Shown: in pieces, positions 9,289 through 18,912 of the stretch
How positions within the stretch are numbered: the first letter of the stretch is position 1
Layout of the letters: the number at the start of each line of letters is the position of its first letter
Assembly: GCA_910574835.1 (NCBI GenBank)
Contig: CAJTDE010000024.1
Span: 1 to 64,000, forward strand
From: Clostridia bacterium
GTDB lineage: Bacteria; Bacillota; Clostridia; Lachnospirales; Lachnospiraceae
Direction of reading: 5' to 3'
Length of the DNA stretch: 64,000 nucleotides
Position numbers and translations under genes: made by a program
The notes under the pieces: generated by a model
The model's database searches: none
What the model was told of the DNA's origin: nothing
The model's input: the letters and a program-made list of their open reading frames with translations, nothing else

Positions 9289-9462
9289 CAATTGCTCCTC
9301 TCTGAACCATACGTTCCATTGAACATGACTGTACCTCTTTCCCCGAATAACCATATCACACCAAAGCATCAAGCCTGCATATTTTATCCCTTTCAGTCGT
9401 CAAAAAGCCCAAAGAAAAAATTCAAAATTTCAAATTTCCGGACTTCCGAAATCCAAAAAATC

Positions 9463-9471
9463 TGCTATAAT
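9463..9471 (+). promoter_or_regulatory. Extended -10 promoter
   Basis: TGCTATAAT, identical to the asnA -10 region, lies 38 bases before the ATG at 9509. No clear -35 is seen. The ribosome binding site is AGAGGT (9495-9500). Confidence 0.55.
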
Positions 9472-9508
9472 AAAATTATTCCAACAATAACAAGCAGAGG
9501 TAATTTTT

Positions 9509-10327
9509 ATGGTAAATGCAATTTCCGGCATAAATTCCTACTACAGCATCTATCGCCCTTCCCGCGCAGCCGGCTTAACGGCAGAGCAGACGGGCCGGGC
9601 GCAGCAAATCAAAAATTCCGGCACAGCTTTAACACTGCATCGGGGCGCTGACCCCGAAACACCCGTTCAGCCCATACGTCCTGTTGTCCCGGTTAATCCG
9701 GATACGGCTGCTCCTGTCATATCATTTGCCGCACCCTCGCGGACAGAAGCCTACGCCGCAGAACAGGCCGTACGGTTCCGAATCCAATATACGGAACCCG
9801 GTATGCAGGCTGCCTCTGAGCATGTGTCCGGCAATCCCGCCTCCCCTGCCTTGGAAAGCTCCGATATTCCGGCCGGTATAAGCTATGATCCGGCGGAAAT
9901 GGCCGTACGGATGAGGATTCAATATATAAACCCTGCGGCAGAAGCCGGCGGCTCCAATGAGACAGCAGGCATAGAAGGCGCACAAAAAGCCACAGAGGAC
10001 GGCCGCTGTGAGACCTGTGAGAAGCGCAAATATCAGGACGGCTCCGATGATCCGAGCGTCTCCTTTCAGACGCCTACCCGAATCGATCCCGATGCCGCCG
10101 CTTCCACTGTTCGGGGGCACGAGATGGAGCACGTGTTCCATGAGCAGGCCAAAGCCGATCGGGAGGACCGTAAGGTGGTAAGCCAGAGTGTGACGCTGCA
10201 CACAGGCATTTGTCCCGAATGCGGTAAGACATATGTATCCGGCGGAACCACACGTACCGTCACAAAGGCCGAAAATGAACCGGATGCCATAGAACTCAAT
10301 GCTGCTGAAAATAAGAAAGACAACTAA
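9509..10327 (+). CDS. HEMEH-containing putative metalloprotease-like protein (SprA-related type)
   Basis: A 272-residue protein without signal peptide. The N-terminal half is Pro/Ala-rich and of low complexity; it holds two copies of the motif AVRxRIQY (in EQAVRFRIQY and EMAVRMRIQY). A CETCEK pair is followed by DDPSVSFQTPTRIDPDAAAS and then VRGHEMEHVFHEQA, which matches the HExxH zinc motif of metallopeptidases. A second Cys pair, CPECGK, and a GGTT stretch follow. The conserved part recalls the SprA-related family (HExxH context, then a glycine-rich end), but the assignment is tentative and no protease activity is shown. It is monocistronic with its own promoter and terminator. Confidence 0.6.
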   Translation: MVNAISGINSYYSIYRPSRAAGLTAEQTGRAQQIKNSGTALTLHRGADPETPVQPIRPVVPVNPDTAAPVISFAAPSRTEAYAAEQAVRFRIQYTEPGMQAASEHVSGNPASPALESSDIPAGISYDPAEMAVRMRIQYINPAAEAGGSNETAGIEGAQKATEDGRCETCEKRKYQDGSDDPSVSFQTPTRIDPDAAASTVRGHEMEHVFHEQAKADREDRKVVSQSVTLHTGICPECGKTYVSGGTTRTVTKAENEPDAIELNAAENKKDN

Positions 10328-10335
10328 TAAATGCG

Positions 10336-10418
10336 GAAAAAGCCATCCAAGCCTTTCCTCTATCCAAATGTATACAAGCTGTACAAACATGGATACGGAA
10401 ATGCCGGACGGCTTTTTC
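10336..10418. terminator. Long bidirectional terminator-like hairpin
   Basis: GAAAAAGCCATCC (10336-10348) pairs with GGACGGCTTTTTC (10406-10418) with one G-T pair, giving A-rich and T-rich flanks suited to both directions. The 57-base interior can itself fold (TATCCA with TGGATA). It lies between convergent genes. Confidence 0.6.
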
Positions 10419-10489
10419 ACATTATCTTCCTTTTTGAAATTCTCTGATTTTTGATGCCTCCTGATATCTCCTGACTTATTCTAAACTGC

Positions 10490-11086
10490 CTATTGGAACT
10501 CAATCATCAGCACCCGGTCCCCAATGCAGTCCCTGAACAATTCCACCAGTAGAATCCGTATCTGATTCTTCGCACTTTCCTTGAGAGATTCCATATCCCC
10601 ATGCTCACGGACATCCGCCTTGGCACTGTCTAATGTCTCCAGCAGGTCCTCTTTTTTCTCCCAATTAAAGAGAGCAAACTTTTCATCATAAAACTGAATG
10701 GAGCTTTCGTCCACATAAACCTCTAAAATCTCAATCTCAGGAACCCGGATCATCACCTGTGTCTCCGTAATCTCCGATTCCACCCGTGCAAGATCAATTC
10801 CTGCCTTTACCTCCGCCCGGTAAATCATGGAAAATTCTTTCTTTGTAATAAAGGGAATCGACCCTTCCGAATAGCGGACCAGTCCGTTGTAAGTCAGCTT
10901 GGCCGAGGTCAGTTCACTTGCCGCCTCCAGCTTATCATTGATAAACGCGCTGGTAATCTCCGGCTCGCTTTCCAGATCTATCGTATTGACAATATAAATA
11001 GCCGTACCTGCAATCACAAGTACTATCAGCAGATAAATAACCGCCTTCCATATGCCGTTATTCTTCCCCTTTGTCTCTCCCCGCAT
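10490..11086 (-). CDS. DUF4230 domain-containing membrane protein
   Basis: A 198-residue protein with one N-terminal membrane segment (about 13-34) and a DUF4230 domain (about 50-175) outside or inside the membrane. Family hallmarks are a lysine-glycine AGIDL stretch, the VPEIEIL strand, and the QFYDEKFALFNW segment. The biochemical role of DUF4230 is unknown. The gene is monocistronic. It is convergent with the HEMEH gene and separated from galK by about 410 bases. Confidence 0.75.
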   Translation of the reverse strand: MRGETKGKNNGIWKAVIYLLIVLVIAGTAIYIVNTIDLESEPEITSAFINDKLEAASELTSAKLTYNGLVRYSEGSIPFITKKEFSMIYRAEVKAGIDLARVESEITETQVMIRVPEIEILEVYVDESSIQFYDEKFALFNWEKKEDLLETLDSAKADVREHGDMESLKESAKNQIRILLVELFRDCIGDRVLMIEFQ

Positions 11087-11499
11087 AAAATGCTTCCCCC
11101 ATAAAAGTGTTCGGAGTTTTCATATATTTAATCAAACTTTAGAAAATCACTTCAAAAAATTCTTGTCCCCATTTTACCACACCGCACCCGGAAAAGAAAT
11201 ATTGAACTGCGGTAAATCTGTCGTAAAACACAAAAAAGAAAGGCCCCTGCTCTTCGCAGAAACCTTGAATTTCGAGGGAGTGGGGGCCTCCTCTCGGAGA
11301 CCCCCGAGTGTTATGAATGAAATACTGATATGTGTTCTTGCTACATTCTTAATATAACAAAGAATTGTGACCAATCTATGTCCAGCTTCTAAAAAAAGAA
11401 TAAAGTAAATTAAGAAATTCTTACGAAAGCCGAAAGAAAGTCAAAACCGCTCCAAAAACCTGATTTTACGCTATGACAGGCCGTCAGAACACAGCCTTT
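11087..11499. other. Intergenic region with galK terminator
   Basis: About 410 bases. The part next to the DUF4230 gene is AT-rich and should hold its promoter. The part near 11241-11289 is the galK terminator. A GC-rich imperfect dyad follows at about 11292-11308 (CTCGGAGACCCCCGAG). No gene is supported. Confidence 0.5.
11241..11289 (-). terminator. Terminator of galK
   Basis: AGGCCCC (11241-11247) pairs with GGGGCCT (11283-11289), with the extra pairs of GCTC/GAGT-like sequence inside. On the minus strand the stem is followed by TTTCTTTTTT. The hairpin lies about 210 bases beyond the galK stop. Confidence 0.6.
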
Positions 11500-12663
11500 C
11501 TACAGCACTCCTGCCCCCTGTCCGATATCCACCACATAGAAATCCGCCTTAATTCCCGTACGCTTTTCATAAACGGCTCCAACCGTCTCAATAAATGCAT
11601 CCACCTGATCATTTTCCACAATGCTGACCGTGCATCCCCCAAAGCCGCCGCCCGTCATACGGGAACCAAGCACGCCGGGAAGCTTCCAGGCTTCTTCCGC
11701 CAGTATATCCATCTCCGGACAGGATACCTCATAATCATCCCGCAAGGATACATGGGAATCATTCATCAGCTTTCCAAAAGCCGCAATATCATTCTCCTTC
11801 AGCGCCTTCACCGCATCCAGAGTCCTCTGATTCTCATATACCGCATGCTTTGCCCGTCTCTGCTCCACCGGATCGGCTATGGCCCCCTTGTGAGCCTCAA
11901 AGCCCTCAATATCCAGATCGCCTAATGTTTCAATAGAAACTACGCTTTGAAGCTGCTTCAAAGCCGACTCGCATTGCTGACGGCGCACATTGTACTCGGA
12001 ACCCACCAGGTTGTGCTTCACATTGCTGTTGGCAATAATAATCCGCGCATGCTCCAGCTTCACAGATGCATATTCATAAGACAGATCTGCCGTATTCAGG
12101 AAAATCGCACAGTCCTTCTTTCCCATCGCGCTTGCAAACTGATCCATAATGCCGCAGTTCATGCCGTTGAAATTGTTTTCCGAATACTGCCCGATCAAAG
12201 CAAGCTCCACCTGACTTACCTCAATTCCAAAGAGATCACGCAGCACAACACCTGTCAGCACCTCCAGAGAAGCAGAGGAGGAAAGTCCGGATCCATTTGG
12301 AATATCCCCTGCAATCACAATATCCATACCGGAAGGCACCGCGTAGCCCTTCTCGCCAAACGCCCAGATAACTCCCTTGGGATAATTGGTCCAGCCTGCT
12401 TCATCCTTACACACCAGATCATCTATACTCGTTTCAATTACACCCGCATTTTCAAAATTCATGGAGTAAAACCGAAGCACACGATCCTCACGCTTCCTGG
12501 CAGCCGCATAAGTGCCCATTGTCAATGCACATGGAAATACATGTCCGCCGTTGTAATCCGTATGCTCACCAATCAGATTCACACGTCCCGGCGCAAAATA
12601 GGTGCGAATATCACCCTCATCTCCGAACAGCTCCGTGAATTTCTTAACCACTTGATCCTTCAT
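11500..12663 (-). CDS. galK: Galactokinase
   Basis: A 387-residue GHMP-family kinase that phosphorylates galactose to galactose-1-phosphate, the entry step of the Leloir pathway. Motif 1 is GRVNLIGEHTDYNGG, the ATP loop is GDIPNGSGLSSSAS, and motif 3 is RMTGGGFGGCTV. Length and domain order are standard. No galE, galT or transporter is adjacent, so the other pathway steps lie elsewhere. The ribosome binding site is GGGAGG, 9-10 bases before the ATG. Its promoter should lie between the terminator at 12787-12810 and the start. Confidence 0.96.
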   Translation of the reverse strand: MKDQVVKKFTELFGDEGDIRTYFAPGRVNLIGEHTDYNGGHVFPCALTMGTYAAARKREDRVLRFYSMNFENAGVIETSIDDLVCKDEAGWTNYPKGVIWAFGEKGYAVPSGMDIVIAGDIPNGSGLSSSASLEVLTGVVLRDLFGIEVSQVELALIGQYSENNFNGMNCGIMDQFASAMGKKDCAIFLNTADLSYEYASVKLEHARIIIANSNVKHNLVGSEYNVRRQQCESALKQLQSVVSIETLGDLDIEGFEAHKGAIADPVEQRRAKHAVYENQRTLDAVKALKENDIAAFGKLMNDSHVSLRDDYEVSCPEMDILAEEAWKLPGVLGSRMTGGGFGGCTVSIVENDQVDAFIETVGAVYEKRTGIKADFYVVDIGQGAGVL

Positions 12664-12786
12664 TTTAAAAAAACCTCCCGCTCTATTTAAATTTTCTGCT
12701 CACATACATTTCACGCTTCCTATATGCTGTAACCCGCCCTATCGGAAAGCAGCAGAGCATTTATAATTTCAGTATAATAAAAAAAA

Positions 12787-12810
12787 GAGCGCCTGTCCAC
12801 ACAGACGCTC
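12787..12810 (-). terminator. Terminator of the amino-acid ABC operon
   Basis: GAGCGCCTGT and ACAGACGCTC (one mismatch) enclose CCAC and are followed on the minus strand by a run of eight or nine T residues. It ends the SBP-permease-ATPase operon before galK. Confidence 0.85.
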
Positions 12811-12894
12811 ATAATAATTAAAAAATATAAACTTTGTAACAATTCGGAAATTTAAGGGCAAACTTCACCGCAGCCTGTCCGAATTGCCGTATCA

Positions 12895-13603
<709 letters not shown>

Positions 13604-13617
<14 letters not shown>

Positions 13618-14350
13618 TCTGTCTTAACCTCCTCTCCATTTTGCCCAGAAGCCAGCTCAAAAGCATAACCAATGCCAGATACATCACGGCAATGGCAAGG
13701 AACGGCACCAATGCCTGATAGGTATTGGCCTGTATAATCATAGCTCCCTTAGTCAAATCCTTCAATCCGATTACCGTTACAATGGAGGTTTCCTTAAGCA
13801 GCGTGATCAACTCATTTCCCAGAGCCGGAAGTACATTTTTAAAGGCTTGAGGAATAATGATGTAACGCATTGTACTCACATAATTCAGCCCCAGCGAACG
13901 TCCGGCCTCCATCTGGCCCTTGTCAATCGACATAATACCGGAGCGGACAATCTCTGCCACATACGCGCCGGAATTTATTCCGAAAGCCAGCACCGCGCAT
14001 CGGATCAGGTTCCCGTCGGTGGCCCGGACAGACCCCGGAAACAGCGCCGGCCAGATAACGAACCACATGATCAAAAGCTGTACCATCATAGGCGTTCCAC
14101 GGACTACGGTCAGGTAAAACTTGCAGATCCCGTCAATAACCCGCAGCAAAAGCCCTCTTTTCTTCTCCGGCTGCTGATCGTGGGCAGAACGGACCACCGC
14201 CACCAGTACTCCCAAAATCACGCCCAAAATCAATGCAAGCACCGTCACCAGAAGGGTGATCCGAATCCCCTTCAGAAAATACATATAATTATCTTTTAAG
14301 ATAAAAGTTTGATAAAAGCCCTTCTGTACGCCTTCCCACCATGCTTCCAT
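13604..14350 (-). CDS. Polar amino-acid ABC transporter, permease
   Basis: A 248-residue inner-membrane permease of the HisM/GlnP type with about five membrane segments. The EAA motif that docks the ATPase is present as [20 protein letters not shown]. It is separated from the upstream binding-protein gene by 82 bases that contain a terminator, and it overlaps the ATPase gene. A single permease gene suggests a homodimer in the complex. Confidence 0.93.
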
Positions 14351-14392
14351 GCGTCCCGGCCCCCTTTCTCTTTATGGCAGAACAACGGAAAA

Positions 14393-14422
14393 AGGGGGAT
14401 GTCCTCTCTGAGACATCCCCCT
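14393..14422 (-). terminator. Partial terminator inside the amino-acid ABC operon
   Basis: An 11-base perfect stem (AGGGGGATGTC and its complement) followed on the minus strand by TTTTT lies between the binding-protein gene and the permease gene. It should make the binding protein more abundant than the membrane parts, a usual arrangement in such operons. Confidence 0.85.
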
Positions 14423-14432
14423 GATGCTCCTT

Positions 14433-15299
14433 TTATTCGGCTTTGATGTATTTATCCAGAATTTCATCAATGGATCCGTCTGCTTTCAGCTCCTGAAGCG
14501 CTGTGTTCAGCGCATCCAGAAGAGCTGTATTCTCCTTGGATACGGCTGCCGCATAATCCTCGATTACATACTCGGTTTCCAGAATCTTAAGTCCTTCGTT
14601 GGCCTCTACAAAGCTAAGAGCCGGCTGCTCGTCAATAACTACACAGTCTACGGCTCCCTGCACCAGATTCTGTACTGCCGTTGCACCGTTGGTATAAGCA
14701 AGTACGTTCTCCTCGCCGTAATCTTCCGCGCAGTACTGATGTCCGGTTGTTCCCTCCTGAGTACCGATCAGCTTGCCTTCCAGATCATCTACGGACGCAA
14801 TATCGGAATCCTCTTTTACGATAATAACCTGAACGCCGGTTGCATAGGAATCGGTGAAGTTCACATTTTCAAGACGCTCCTCCGTAACCGTCATGCCTGC
14901 AAGTCCGATATCCACTCCGCCGGTCTGCACGGATGTTACGATGGTCGCGAAATCCATATCTACAATTTCCAGAGTCAGGCCAAGCTTCTCTGCCAGAAGT
15001 CCTGCAATCTCCGCATCAATTCCCACGATATCGTCCCCATCATAGAACTCGTAGGGCGGGAATGCCGCATTCGTTCCCATCGTCAGGATACCTTCCGTAA
15101 CGGTGGTAACCTCGCCGGATGCCTCGCTGCCTGCCTCCGGGTTCTCTGCCGGCTCCTCCGCATCCTCAGACGGAGCTTCCGTCTCTGCGGGCGCCTCTGT
15201 CTCTGTCGGTGCTTCTGCCGGCTCCTCTGTCTTTGCTCCACAGGCTGCCAGTGAAGCACACATTGCGCCTGCCAATAATAATGCGATTAATTTTTTCAT
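14433..15299 (-). CDS. Polar amino-acid ABC transporter, substrate-binding lipoprotein
   Basis: A 288-residue SBP_bac_3 family protein that captures amino acids outside the cell. It begins with a lipoprotein signal (MKKLIALLLAGAMCASLAAC, lipobox LAAC). A Thr/Glu/Pro/Ala-rich linker (about 22-60) then leads to the binding domain, which starts near ILTMGTNAAFPPYEF. The start at 15299 gives a proper signal peptide and follows GGGAGGAAAG; an upstream in-frame codon would add 25 non-conserved residues. First gene of the operon. Confidence 0.94.
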   Translation of the reverse strand: MKKLIALLLAGAMCASLAACGAKTEEPAEAPTETEAPAETEAPSEDAEEPAENPEAGSEASGEVTTVTEGILTMGTNAAFPPYEFYDGDDIVGIDAEIAGLLAEKLGLTLEIVDMDFATIVTSVQTGGVDIGLAGMTVTEERLENVNFTDSYATGVQVIIVKEDSDIASVDDLEGKLIGTQEGTTGHQYCAEDYGEENVLAYTNGATAVQNLVQGAVDCVVIDEQPALSFVEANEGLKILETEYVIEDYAAAVSKENTALLDALNTALQELKADGSIDEILDKYIKAE

Positions 15300-15364
15300 G
15301 TTCTTTCCTCCCAAACTTAATAATAAGTTATTATGGAAGCATTCACTTCCACAGCTTGGCCGTA

Positions 15365-15394
15365 AATATACCATACTTATTACAGCCTATCCAA
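15365..15394 (-). promoter_or_regulatory. Promoter of the amino-acid ABC operon
   Basis: On the minus strand TTGGAT and TATATT are 18 bases apart. The predicted leader to the ATG at 15299 is about 60 bases, too short for a large riboswitch. Confidence 0.5.
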
Positions 15395-15561
15395 CATTTT
15401 AGCATTAATTTAAAAAAATACAAGAGAAAAAATGAATAAAATTGAAGATTTCATGCATAAATTTTCGTTTTATTTTACAGAACAGGCGGCGGGTCCTTTT
15501 CTCAGGTATGGGATTTTGCCGGGAAAGGAACACAGGCGGCCGTTTGTTTCGGGTTTGTTCG

Positions 15562-15591
15562 TTGACTTTATGCCCGGGTGTGGGGTATACT
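15562..15591 (+). promoter_or_regulatory. Promoter of the uppP transcript
   Basis: TTGACT (15562-15567), an 18-base spacer and TATACT (15586-15591). A start near 15598 gives a leader of about 130 bases that contains the folded element at 15613-15705. Confidence 0.65.
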
Positions 15592-15612
15592 GGTACGGAT
15601 AATTAAAAAACG

Positions 15613-15705
15613 GTAATATCTTCTAGGATGTACAAATTGATTTACTGTCACATGGATTTGTGACCTGAAATTGTTTTCATGTAAATGTACCCTGTGAGAT
15701 ATTAC
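15613..15705 (+). ncRNA. Candidate structured leader RNA upstream of uppP
   Basis: The leader folds by eye into five nested helices. P1 is GTAATATCT (15613-15621) with AGATATTAC (15697-15705), nine perfect pairs. Inside it GTAC (15630-15633) pairs with GTAC (15687-15690), flanked by GG/CC, and ATTTAC (15640-15645) pairs with GTAAAT (15681-15686). This stem ends in a junction with two hairpins, GTCACA-TGGATT-TGTGAC (15647-15664) and TGAAA-TTGT-TTTCA (15666-15679). The ribosome binding site follows 10 bases after P1. I do not recognise it as a known riboswitch class. It could be a ligand-, protein- or temperature-responsive element. Confidence 0.55.
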
Positions 15706-15728
15706 GAAATTCTAGCAGGAGGTTGAAA

Positions 15729-16553
15729 ATGGATATTTTTGAATGGCTGAAAGTGCTTCTTCTGGGAATTGTGGAGGGTATTACCGAATGGCTTCCCATC
15801 AGCAGCACCGGACATATGATTCTGATCGAAGAGCTGGTACATCTGAACGTAAGCGAAGAGTTTATGGAAATGTTTCGGGTAGTTATACAGCTTGGGGCAA
15901 TTCTGGCCGTAGTTGTACTCTACTTCGGAAAGCTCTGGCCCTTTACCACTCCTAAGAACGGGTGGATCAAAAAAGAAACCTGGTCTCTGTGGTTTAAGGT
16001 GCTGGCCGCCATTCTTCCGGCTGCCGTTATCGGAATCCCCTTTGACGATAAGATTGACGCCATGTTTTATAATTATCAGACCGTAGCTGTTACGCTGATT
16101 GTCTATGGTATTCTCTTTATTATGATTGAGAATCGGAACCGGGGCCGAAAGCCTACCGTGCGGAACTTTAAGCAGCTAAGCTACTCTATGGCCTTCTTTA
16201 TCGGAGCTTTTCAGGTCTTGGCCCTGATTCCCGGAACCTCCCGATCCGGCGCTACCATTCTGGGTGCCATGCTTCTCGGTCTGACCCGCCCCATAGCTGC
16301 AGAATTCAGCTTCTTTCTCGGAATCCCGGTTATGTTCGGCGCAAGCCTCTTAAAGCTGGTGAAATTCGGTTTTGATTTTACGGGAACGGAAATCGGTATT
16401 CTGGTAGTGGGAATGATTACGGCCTTTGCGGTTTCCATCCTCGCAATCCGCTTCTTAATGGGCTATATCCGAAAGAATGATTTCAAAGCCTTTGGATATT
16501 ACCGGATTGTTCTGGGTATCTTAGTGCTCGCCTATTTTCTGCTGCTTGGATAG
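15729..16553 (+). CDS. uppP: Undecaprenyl-diphosphate phosphatase (BacA/UppP)
   Basis: A 274-residue integral membrane enzyme that recycles the lipid carrier undecaprenyl pyrophosphate to the monophosphate for cell-wall synthesis; excess gives bacitracin tolerance. The two signature motifs are intact: [14 protein letters not shown] near the N-terminus (catalytic E-x3-E region) and [10 protein letters not shown] in the second half. About eight membrane segments are visible. The ATG at 15729 is chosen because AGGAGG ends 7 bases earlier; the TTG at 15723 would overlap the ribosome binding site. It is monocistronic, behind an unusually folded leader. Confidence 0.96.
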   Translation: MDIFEWLKVLLLGIVEGITEWLPISSTGHMILIEELVHLNVSEEFMEMFRVVIQLGAILAVVVLYFGKLWPFTTPKNGWIKKETWSLWFKVLAAILPAAVIGIPFDDKIDAMFYNYQTVAVTLIVYGILFIMIENRNRGRKPTVRNFKQLSYSMAFFIGAFQVLALIPGTSRSGATILGAMLLGLTRPIAAEFSFFLGIPVMFGASLLKLVKFGFDFTGTEIGILVVGMITAFAVSILAIRFLMGYIRKNDFKAFGYYRIVLGILVLAYFLLLG

Positions 16554-16623
16554 GGATTTGACCGGATAAAAAACTGCCCCTCATTTCATAGTCAGCAGAC
16601 TTCACCCTTGTTGGGTGCTGTAT

Positions 16624-16682
16624 AAAAAGGACATTGACAGAAAGCAAAGGTTTAACCGCTTATTCTGCCAATGTCCTTTTTT
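16624..16682. terminator. Bidirectional terminator between uppP and an aminotransferase
   Basis: AAAAAGGACATTGACAGAA (16624-16642) and the matching arm ending CAATGTCCTTTTTT (16663-16682) form a stem of about 18 pairs with one mismatch. A-rich and T-rich flanks suit both directions between two convergent genes. Confidence 0.85.
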
Positions 16683-16743
16683 GTATGCCATGTCCTTTTA
16701 TATCATCATGTCACCGCATCAGCGCTCTAATACAGTGAATAAA

Positions 16744-18027
16744 TTACGCCTCCAAAAGCTTTTCCACACTTGCAAGCTTCACGCACAGCACAAACAAGTC
16801 CGTAGCGACCGCCAATTCTTCTTTTGTAGGGAAAGACGGCGCAATACGGATATTGCTGTCCTTGGGGTCCTTTCCATAAGGATAGGTAGCTCCCGCGCCG
16901 GTCATCACCACGCCGGCCTCCTTACACTTGGCAACAATAGACTTTGCGCATCCTTCCATCGCATCGAAGGAAATAAAATAGCCGCCCCTGGGACGAATCC
17001 AGCTTCCAATCTCCAGACCTCCCAGCTCACGTTCCAAAGTATCAAGAACCGCCTCGAACTTTGGACGCATAATGGCCGCATGCTTGCGCATATGCTCATG
17101 GATACCGTCAATATCTTTGAAAAACCGCACATGACGAAGCTGATTTACCTTGTCATGACCGATGGTCTGAATCATAAGCTGCTTCTTAATATCCTTCAGA
17201 TTATTCGGGGAGGTGGCAATGCAGGCCACACCGGAACCCGGGAAGCTAATCTTAGACGTAGAGCAGAACTTATAGACAATGTCGGGATTGCCTGCTTTCT
17301 CGCACTCATCCAGAATTTCTAACAGAAAATCCTGATGATCGTCATATAAGTGATGCACGCTGTAAGCATTGTCCCAGAAGATACGAAAATCTTCCGCTGC
17401 CGGCTTAAGAGCCGCAAAACGGCGCACCGTCTCGTCGGAATAGGTGATTCCCTGAGGATTGGAATACTTCGGCACGCACCAGATTCCCTTAATTGCCGGA
17501 TCGCTGCCAACCAGCTCCTCCACCATATCCATGTCCGGTCCTTCCGGCGTCATGGGAACATTGATCATCTCAATTCCAAAATATTCCGTAATGGAAAAAT
17601 GGCGGTCATAACCGGGAACCGGACACAAGAACTTCACCTTATCCAGTTTTCCCCAGGGGGTATGTCCCATAATTCCGTGGGTTACTGCTCTGGCCACGGT
17701 GTCATACATCACATTCAGGCTGGAATTGCCGTAAATAATCATTTTGTCGGGAGATACCTCGGACATCTGTCCCAAAAGCTCCTTGGCCTCCTTCACTCCG
17801 TCCAGTACGCCGTAATTCCGGCAGTCCACACCTTCCGAATCCTTCAGATCCGCGCTGCTGTTCAAAACATCCATCATTTCCATAGAAAGGTCAAGCTGGT
17901 CCGCACTTGGCTTTCCTCTGGACATATCCAGATGCAGATTCTTTGCCTGGGCCTCCTGGTACTTTTTGTCCAGCTCCGCCTTTAAATTCAAAAGCTCTTC
18001 TCTGCTCATTTCCCGGTAAGATTTCAT
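16744..18027 (-). CDS. PLP-dependent aminotransferase, putative aspartate/alanine type (PF12897-like)
   Basis: A 427-residue fold-type I aminotransferase of a subgroup often annotated as aspartate aminotransferase. Features include RNYGVLDG, GNSSLNVMYD (phosphate-binding region), VPKYSNPQGITY, the PLP aspartate in FWDNAYSVHHL, and the Schiff-base lysine in SSTSKISFPGSG. A RIAPSFP motif near the end supplies the carboxylate-binding arginine. The start at 18027 follows AGGAGGAGCAG. The leader carries the motif GGAACTGGAGTAGGAGG shared with other genes here. Substrate is inferred only. Confidence 0.85.
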   Translation of the reverse strand: MKSYREMSREELLNLKAELDKKYQEAQAKNLHLDMSRGKPSADQLDLSMEMMDVLNSSADLKDSEGVDCRNYGVLDGVKEAKELLGQMSEVSPDKMIIYGNSSLNVMYDTVARAVTHGIMGHTPWGKLDKVKFLCPVPGYDRHFSITEYFGIEMINVPMTPEGPDMDMVEELVGSDPAIKGIWCVPKYSNPQGITYSDETVRRFAALKPAAEDFRIFWDNAYSVHHLYDDHQDFLLEILDECEKAGNPDIVYKFCSTSKISFPGSGVACIATSPNNLKDIKKQLMIQTIGHDKVNQLRHVRFFKDIDGIHEHMRKHAAIMRPKFEAVLDTLERELGGLEIGSWIRPRGGYFISFDAMEGCAKSIVAKCKEAGVVMTGAGATYPYGKDPKDSNIRIAPSFPTKEELAVATDLFVLCVKLASVEKLLEA

Positions 18028-18232
18028 TCTGCTCCTCCTACTCCAGTTCCGCATGATACTATAAAGTACACTGGTATGAAATCAATTCTCTGTCAACAAT
18101 ATTTCCTGTAGCAGATTATCCCTTTTTTGCGGATTTGTCAAGCCATTTTTCTTATCAGGCCGCATCAGACCGCCCGAACAGTAAATACGGACAACTGACA
18201 TCGGAAGCAAACAGCTACAAATATAAAAGCCT

Positions 18233-18802
18233 TTATCCGAACACAGCCTCCACCAGACGACTATACTCCTTCCATGTAGGATGCGCCTCTAAATCACTCA
18301 AGGCCCGGGCAATGGAACGGTACATCCATTCGTGCATACTCTTATCCTTCACATTAAAGCGCTCCCACACCGCATCCCCGATGATGCACACATCGCGATA
18401 AATGGCCCGCAGGTTGGAAAGCTTGTCCGCTAAGGCCAGCATTTTCGCATCCGTATCTGCCTCTGTCTCCAAAAATGTAATGGTTTCCTGCTTCCGCACC
18501 TTCCAGGTGAGAGCTGCCGGAAAGTTCCTGCGTTTGTCCTCACTCTCCCCTATAACCAGCTCCGTAATTCTGCGGCCAAAGCGGGCAAGAAGATCCTCCT
18601 CCGTCGCCTCCGTGTCCTCTAAAACATCGTGCAGTACCGCTGCCGCTATCACCTCTTCATCATCTGTCATTGCAGATACAATCGCCGCCGCCTCAATGGG
18701 ATGAACAATGTAAGGTACGTTAGTCCCCTTCCGTGTCGTTCCCGAATGAGCCTTTGTCGCAAATATAATTGCGGAATCAAGTAATGTCAGTGCCTTCTCC
18801 AT
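18233..18802 (-). CDS. HD-domain hydrolase, RelA/SpoT-like small alarmone hydrolase (Mesh1-type)
   Basis: A 189-residue stand-alone HD protein. It resembles the hydrolase half of RelA/SpoT, which removes the 3' pyrophosphate from (p)ppGpp. The motifs are AHSGTTRKGTNVPYIVHP, AAVLHDVLEDT (the HD pair plus ED) and ALADKLSNLR. No synthetase domain is present. The start at 18802 follows GGAGGGGG. The gene lies just downstream of hom on the same strand (about 110 bases), so it may be read from the hom promoter. Activity on (p)ppGpp is inferred from family likeness; NADPH is another known Mesh1 substrate. Confidence 0.8.
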   Translation of the reverse strand: MEKALTLLDSAIIFATKAHSGTTRKGTNVPYIVHPIEAAAIVSAMTDDEEVIAAAVLHDVLEDTEATEEDLLARFGRRITELVIGESEDKRRNFPAALTWKVRKQETITFLETEADTDAKMLALADKLSNLRAIYRDVCIIGDAVWERFNVKDKSMHEWMYRSIARALSDLEAHPTWKEYSRLVEAVFG

Positions 18803-18912
18803 ATCATTCCCCCTCCAATGGGATATAAGCCTCCGGCTCTGCTCCCCCATTAGCAGAACCGGACGCTGTCTTTTCCGCAGCAGCTCCCCTGCCGGAGCCG
18901 CCGTGTCTTCTC

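Noticed and set aside
15300-15374. N-terminal extension of the amino-acid binding protein
   Set aside because: It would bury the lipoprotein signal; the ATG at 15299 has GGGAGG and a proper lipobox.
15613-15705. Purine riboswitch
   Set aside because: The three-way junction resembles one in outline, but the conserved junction and loop sequences are missing and the gene is unrelated to purines.
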